64,000 nucleotides of DNA from Austwickia chelonae (lineage in GTDB: Bacteria > Actinomycetota > Actinomycetes > Actinomycetales > Dermatophilaceae), in contig NZ_CP031447.1 of NCBI RefSeq assembly GCF_003391095.1, positions 310,001 through 374,000 of the forward strand, read 5' to 3'. The notes beneath the pieces are model-generated. The model saw only the letters and a list, made by a program, of their open reading frames with translations. It did not search any database and was not told the DNA's origin. This document shows positions 60,660 through 64,000 of the stretch, piece by piece. Each line of letters opens with the position of its first letter. The first letter of the stretch is position 1. The translations under genes were made by a program, and so were the position numbers.

Positions 60660-61817
60660 TCAGCCGACTCCTTGCCGGTCGAAGGCGCGGGCCAGCGCGG
60701 CCAGCGCGGTCTCGTGGACTTCGGCCCGTCCGGCGGTGCGGTTGGTGATCTCGGTGGCCCGGTCACGGTCGGCCGGGGTGCCGTAGCGCTCCACGATGAA
60801 GGCGTAGGTGGTCGGCGGGACGAGGTCGTGCAGCCCGTCCAGATCGCCGTTGATGATGCGGCGGCGCACCTCGGTGGCAGAGATGGCGTCACCGTCGTGG
60901 GCGCAGCGCGGGATCTCGACGACCTCGACCGGGGGGTGGTCGTCCTTCTCGCGTTCCAACCAGTAGTGCATGTCGGTGTTGTACCGCCGCGTGACCTGGC
61001 AGAAGGGCTCGGTGCCGACGTAACGGTGGGTGATACCCAGGGCTGGTGCGATGTGTTCGCGGAAGATCCGCAGGTCCACGGCGGTTGCGGCCATGTCGAT
61101 GATGCCGCTGTCCTTGATGAAGTACGTCGGGAAGGTGGTCTTGCTGACGATGTATTGCGAGCCGGGGTGGACGTGGATGCGGTCGCGTTCGGGGAGGAGC
61201 GCAACTCCGGCGCGGACGAGAGCGAGCCGGTGGCGATAGGAGAAGAAGCTGGCGTCCTCACTGACGACGAAGACGTGGAGGTAGTCGCAGTCGGCGGCGG
61301 CCTGTTGCAGGAGGTACTGGTGCCCCAGGGTGAAGGGGTTGCAGTTGACCACGCAGGCGCCGACGCGGGGCTGCTCCCGTCGGTAGAAGCTGAGCTCCTC
61401 GGTCCATTTGCTGATCCCGAAGGGGGAGTTCTCCATCAGGACGACGGTGTCGGGGACCCGCACGATGGTGTGGAAACCGCAGCCGAGAAAGGCCTGTTCG
61501 TTGGCCGGTTTCGTGTAGAGGAACAGATGGCTGATCCCGCGGTCCAGTGCGGTGTACGTCAGCTCGGTGACCAAGTGCTCCAGGACTCCGATGCTGTGGT
61601 ACCGCTCACGGACGGCCACACATTTGATGACATTTCCGGAGATGCCGCCGCAGGCGATGAGCTCGCCGTGGCTGTGGGCGACGCAGAAGATGTCGACGCT
61701 GGGATCGTGGTCCAGGCCTCTGTCGGCCAGAAGATCCCGGATGTGCGCCATCGCGCCCGGCTGCAGTGTCGGTACGACAGTGTCATAGGTGATGTCGTCG
61801 AGGTCCGTCTCGTCCAC
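60660..61817 (-). CDS. citC: Citrate lyase ligase
   Basis: A 385-residue enzyme that acetylates the CitD arm with acetate and ATP, switching the lyase on. An N-terminal GNAT-like part (GGISGNVIKCVAVRERYHS) precedes the nucleotidyl-transferase part with NPFTLGHQYL (HxGH-type) and ISATEVRRRIINGD. GTG at 61817 is the predicted start. It is the first gene of the cit operon. Confidence 0.94.
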   Translation of the reverse strand: MDETDLDDITYDTVVPTLQPGAMAHIRDLLADRGLDHDPSVDIFCVAHSHGELIACGGISGNVIKCVAVRERYHSIGVLEHLVTELTYTALDRGISHLFLYTKPANEQAFLGCGFHTIVRVPDTVVLMENSPFGISKWTEELSFYRREQPRVGACVVNCNPFTLGHQYLLQQAAADCDYLHVFVVSEDASFFSYRHRLALVRAGVALLPERDRIHVHPGSQYIVSKTTFPTYFIKDSGIIDMAATAVDLRIFREHIAPALGITHRYVGTEPFCQVTRRYNTDMHYWLEREKDDHPPVEVVEIPRCAHDGDAISATEVRRRIINGDLDGLHDLVPPTTYAFIVERYGTPADRDRATEITNRTAGRAEVHETALAALARAFDRQGVG

Positions 61818-61881
61818 GGAAGCGCTTCTTCGGCGTTGGTCTCGTCAGCGGGGATGCGGCGGCCCGGGGTCGCCGTGTTGT

Positions 61882-61901
61882 ACACCCGTAATGAGGGGTG
61901 T
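61882..61901. promoter_or_regulatory. Inverted repeat upstream of citC
   Basis: ACACCC-GTAATGAG-GGGTGT is a perfect 6-bp repeat 65 bases before the citC start. A TAGGCT-like -10 lies further upstream on the minus strand. It is a candidate operator for the cit operon; no regulator gene is present in the window. Confidence 0.4.
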
Positions 61902-61937
61902 CTGGCTACTCCATGTTCTCAGCCTAGGCCGCAGTGG

Positions 61938-61970
61938 CGCCCGGCGGGCGGGGTTTAGCTCTGCCGGGCG
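61938..61970 (-). terminator. Terminator of the NCS1 permease gene
   Basis: CGCCCGGC (61938-61945) and GCCGGGCG (61963-61970) pair over 8 bp. The NCS1 stop codon lies in the 17-base loop. This suggests the permease and the cit operon are separate transcripts, at least in part. Confidence 0.55.
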
Positions 61971-63406
61971 TGGCTACCACCGAAGGCCGCCTCAAGGCGA
62001 TGGCATGAACTGACTTGGTGAATGAGGAAACTGCCGAGAAATCCAATGCTCATCGCGATGAGGACGCCGGCGCCGGAACGCGCGAGATGTCCTTCTGGGT
62101 CGCCGAACCACGGCAGGAGGAATCCCAACACGGGCAGTGTTGGATTCGTCACCAGCCCCCAGCCCACCGTTGTTCCCAGTGCCATCAGTACCAGTGGGAC
62201 CAGGCGGTTCCGGTGGGGCATCTCCTCCGGAGCGGTAGCGTCGGGATACTGGCCTTGTCGTTGGGCGAAGTCGGCGAGAAATACTCCGATCCAGGCAGCC
62301 AGCGGTACTCCCAGAGCGAGGAGAAAAGCTTGGAAGACGGTCAGGAAACCGGGCGCGAACCAGACCATGTAGGCGGAACCGGCCATCATCAGCGCCCCGT
62401 CCACGGCGACGGCCTGCCACCTCTTCAGTGGCAGACCCAGGTTGAGCAGGGTCAGTCCCGAGGAATAGATGTCCAGGATCGCCCCGGAGAGCAGGCCGAG
62501 CAGAGCTACCATCGCGAAAGGCAGGACGTACCAGGTGGGGAGAGCCCCGGTGAGTGCTCCGATCGGGTCGGAGGCGATGTGTCCGGCGAGTTGTCTGTCG
62601 GAGGCACTCAGAAAAAGTCCGGTCATCACCAACGCCAGGATCGGTAATGATCCTCCGAAGACGGTCACGGAGACCACTTTCTTCCCGGAGACCCGACGGG
62701 GAAGATAGCGGGAATAGTCTGCCGCGCAGCTAGCCCAGCTCAGGCCGAAACTGGTGAGGCAGAAGACGAACAGGCCGACCATGGCACTGACGGACGCCTC
62801 AGGGCGCTCCAGCACGACCTCGGGGTGGATGTGGTCGGCGACGAGGAACAGGTAGCCGATGGTCAGGACGCCGGTGGCCCAGGTGAGACCGGACTGTATT
62901 CGCATGATCGAGGGGAACCCGCGTATCCCTGAGGCCATCACGATGATCACCATCGTGACGAAGGTTGCCGCCATGGCGAGGGAGCCGTCGCCGGCGCCGA
63001 TCCGTCGGGCCACAGTGCGGGCCATGAGCGTTCCGATGGAGATCAGGACGATCTCCCAGCCGATCAGCGAGAGGTAGGCCACTGCGGTGGGGACCAGGTT
63101 TCCCCAGGGGCCGAAGGCCGATCGGGAGAGGGTCATCGTCGGGGCCGAGCCGCGTTGTCCGGCCAGGGAGATCATCCCGACCAGGAGGAAGGAAGCGAGT
63201 ACTCCGAGGAAGATGGCCAGAACGGATTGCCGCAGCGAACCACCGAAGGCGGACAGCCAGGCTCCGTAGCTCAACCCCAGGACGGAGGCATTCGCTGCGA
63301 ACCAGGGGAAGAAGAGGTCGCCTGCGCGACCGTACCTTTCGTCCTCGGCGATCACATTGATGCCATTGCGCTCCACCCCGGACCGGGCGTTGCCGTTGGA
63401 CGTCAC
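61955..63406 (-). CDS. NCS1-family nucleobase permease (CodB-like)
   Basis: A 483-residue protein with 12 membrane helices of the NCS1 family (cytosine, purine, allantoin or hydantoin). FFPWFAANASVLGLSYGAWL, the helix-1/2 region, and SWASCAADYSRYLPRRVSG (family core) are clear. Start GTG at 63406 follows AAAGGGAG. It sits directly upstream of citC in the same direction, and divergent from a PfkB kinase gene. It is more plausibly a nucleobase or nucleoside carrier tied to that kinase than a citrate carrier. Confidence 0.9.
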   Translation of the reverse strand: MTSNGNARSGVERNGINVIAEDERYGRAGDLFFPWFAANASVLGLSYGAWLSAFGGSLRQSVLAIFLGVLASFLLVGMISLAGQRGSAPTMTLSRSAFGPWGNLVPTAVAYLSLIGWEIVLISIGTLMARTVARRIGAGDGSLAMAATFVTMVIIVMASGIRGFPSIMRIQSGLTWATGVLTIGYLFLVADHIHPEVVLERPEASVSAMVGLFVFCLTSFGLSWASCAADYSRYLPRRVSGKKVVSVTVFGGSLPILALVMTGLFLSASDRQLAGHIASDPIGALTGALPTWYVLPFAMVALLGLLSGAILDIYSSGLTLLNLGLPLKRWQAVAVDGALMMAGSAYMVWFAPGFLTVFQAFLLALGVPLAAWIGVFLADFAQRQGQYPDATAPEEMPHRNRLVPLVLMALGTTVGWGLVTNPTLPVLGFLLPWFGDPEGHLARSGAGVLIAMSIGFLGSFLIHQVSSCHRLEAAFGGSHARQS

Positions 63407-63799
63407 CGCACTCCCTTTCGTCCAGGAACCGTCAGGAAGGCGTCCGATGTGACCGGAGAGAATTTTTCCCGAGGCTCAGGCCGAGGAGAGGTCTTCTCTC
63501 TCTACTGTGCCCGAGGGAATGCTGCACGGGAACGGGGCACGCAGAAGCTGAGGTGAAGTCTTTGCGCGACCTTTTGCGATGAGGGGTGCGCCTTGCCCAT
63601 CGATCGGTGGACTTCGACGGGCAGCGCAGGGTTTCTCCTTGACATATGCGTGCACATGGGGCAAACGTGACCAACAAGTGGAGTTGAATGCTACTGAAGT
63701 CCAACGCATTCGAAAATTTTTAGTGTGTGACGCCTTGGTCGGACGCCGTCGCACGAGACCTATTTCTGCCATGCGTGGACTTCGGAGGAACGGAGTGTG
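63407..63799. promoter_or_regulatory. Divergent gap with a candidate promoter and inverted repeat
   Basis: This 393-base gap between NCS1 and the kinase has TTGACA at 63639-63644 with a weak -10 (CAAACG) 17 bases on, toward the kinase, and GAATGC-N14-GCATTC at 63686-63711. Both fit a regulated promoter for the kinase. The left half has no clear signal. Confidence 0.4.
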
Positions 63800-64000
63800 A
63801 TGAATATCAGACCACGACGGCTTGTCGTCGCCGGAAGCGTCATCGTTGACGTCATCATGCCGGTATCCCAGCTGCCTTCCCGAGGCGGTGACGTCATGGC
63901 TCGTAGTGCGACCGCCCAAGCCGGTGGTGGTTTCAACGTCCTGGCGGCTGCGGCGAGGCTCGGCCTGCCTGGGGCTCTGGCTGGTCGGATCGGCACCGGA
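63800..64000 (+). CDS. PfkB-family carbohydrate/nucleoside kinase, N-terminal part
   Basis: The gene runs off the window after 67 codons. The start (RRLVVAGSVIVDVIMPVSQL) and the glycine-rich QAGGGFNVLAAAARLG match the PfkB/ribokinase fold, closest in style to YegV or pseudouridine-type kinases rather than RbsK. GGAGGAACGGAG lies before the ATG. Divergence from an NCS1 permease suggests uptake and phosphorylation of a nucleoside or related compound. Confidence 0.8.
   Translation, partial: MNIRPRRLVVAGSVIVDVIMPVSQLPSRGGDVMARSATAQAGGGFNVLAAAARLGLPGALAGRIGTG

Noticed and set aside
61955-63406. NCS1 protein as the citrate carrier of the cit operon
   Set aside because: The family carries nucleobases and related rings; a terminator-like hairpin separates it from citC, and a divergent PfkB kinase gives a better partner.
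1-64000. tRNA, rRNA, CRISPR or insertion sequence
   Set aside because: No T-loop-like GTTCRANNC context in a cloverleaf, no spaced short repeats and no transposase-like protein were seen.

Overview
The window is chromosomal DNA from a high-GC Gram-positive actinobacterium. This is inferred from strong G/C bias at third codon positions, frequent GTG and TTG starts, tightly overlapping operons (ATGA, GTGA, TTGA junctions), an Mtb-type PknG kinase, a CydABDC oxidase set and fused PabAB. The genus cannot be fixed from sequence alone. No rRNA, tRNA, CRISPR array or transposase was seen. The first 1.5 kb, holding a gene fragment and an MFS exporter, is clearly more AT-rich and looks acquired.

Layout, left to right. 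1.6-2.6 kb: a membrane-anchored RNase Sa-type ribonuclease with its barstar-like inhibitor. 2.7-7.6 kb: purB, a GNAT acetyltransferase, a low-molecular-weight tyrosine phosphatase, a DUF4282 membrane protein and a nucleotidyltransferase. 7.6-13.6 kb: cydABDC (bd oxidase and its exporter), with a leader full of inverted repeats. 14.9-27.5 kb: an eight-gene minus-strand signalling operon running TelA, a TelA partner, a CbbX/EccA-type AAA+ ATPase, a four-helix membrane sensor, a coiled-coil protein, a PknG-type kinase, a PP2C phosphatase, a VWA protein and an FHA protein. Facing it at 27.7 kb are a WXG100-like small protein and a hydrolase with a helical secretion-type N-terminus. Kinase, phosphatase and phosphopeptide reader together form a Ser/Thr phosphorylation circuit, probably tied to envelope stress or to export of the divergent pair.

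29.4-45.3 kb holds mostly envelope and transport functions: a lipoprotein, an AI-2E family permease, an NCS2 permease behind a three-hairpin leader, a lipoprotein polysaccharide deacetylase, a CBS-BON protein, a Cys-rich DUF2249 protein divergent from a Cys-containing winged-helix regulator, an MMPL exporter with a two-component system and divergent LysR, and an AGCS symporter. 45.4-48.3 kb encodes pabAB and pabC for p-aminobenzoate synthesis.

48.4-54.6 kb is a ribose operon (lacI-rbsACBKD) with tandem LacI-type operators just after the -10. 54.7-61.8 kb is a complete citrate lyase operon (citC-citD-citE-citF-citXG), followed by a gene with a degenerate EAL-like domain. An NCS1 permease and a truncated PfkB-family kinase close the right edge.
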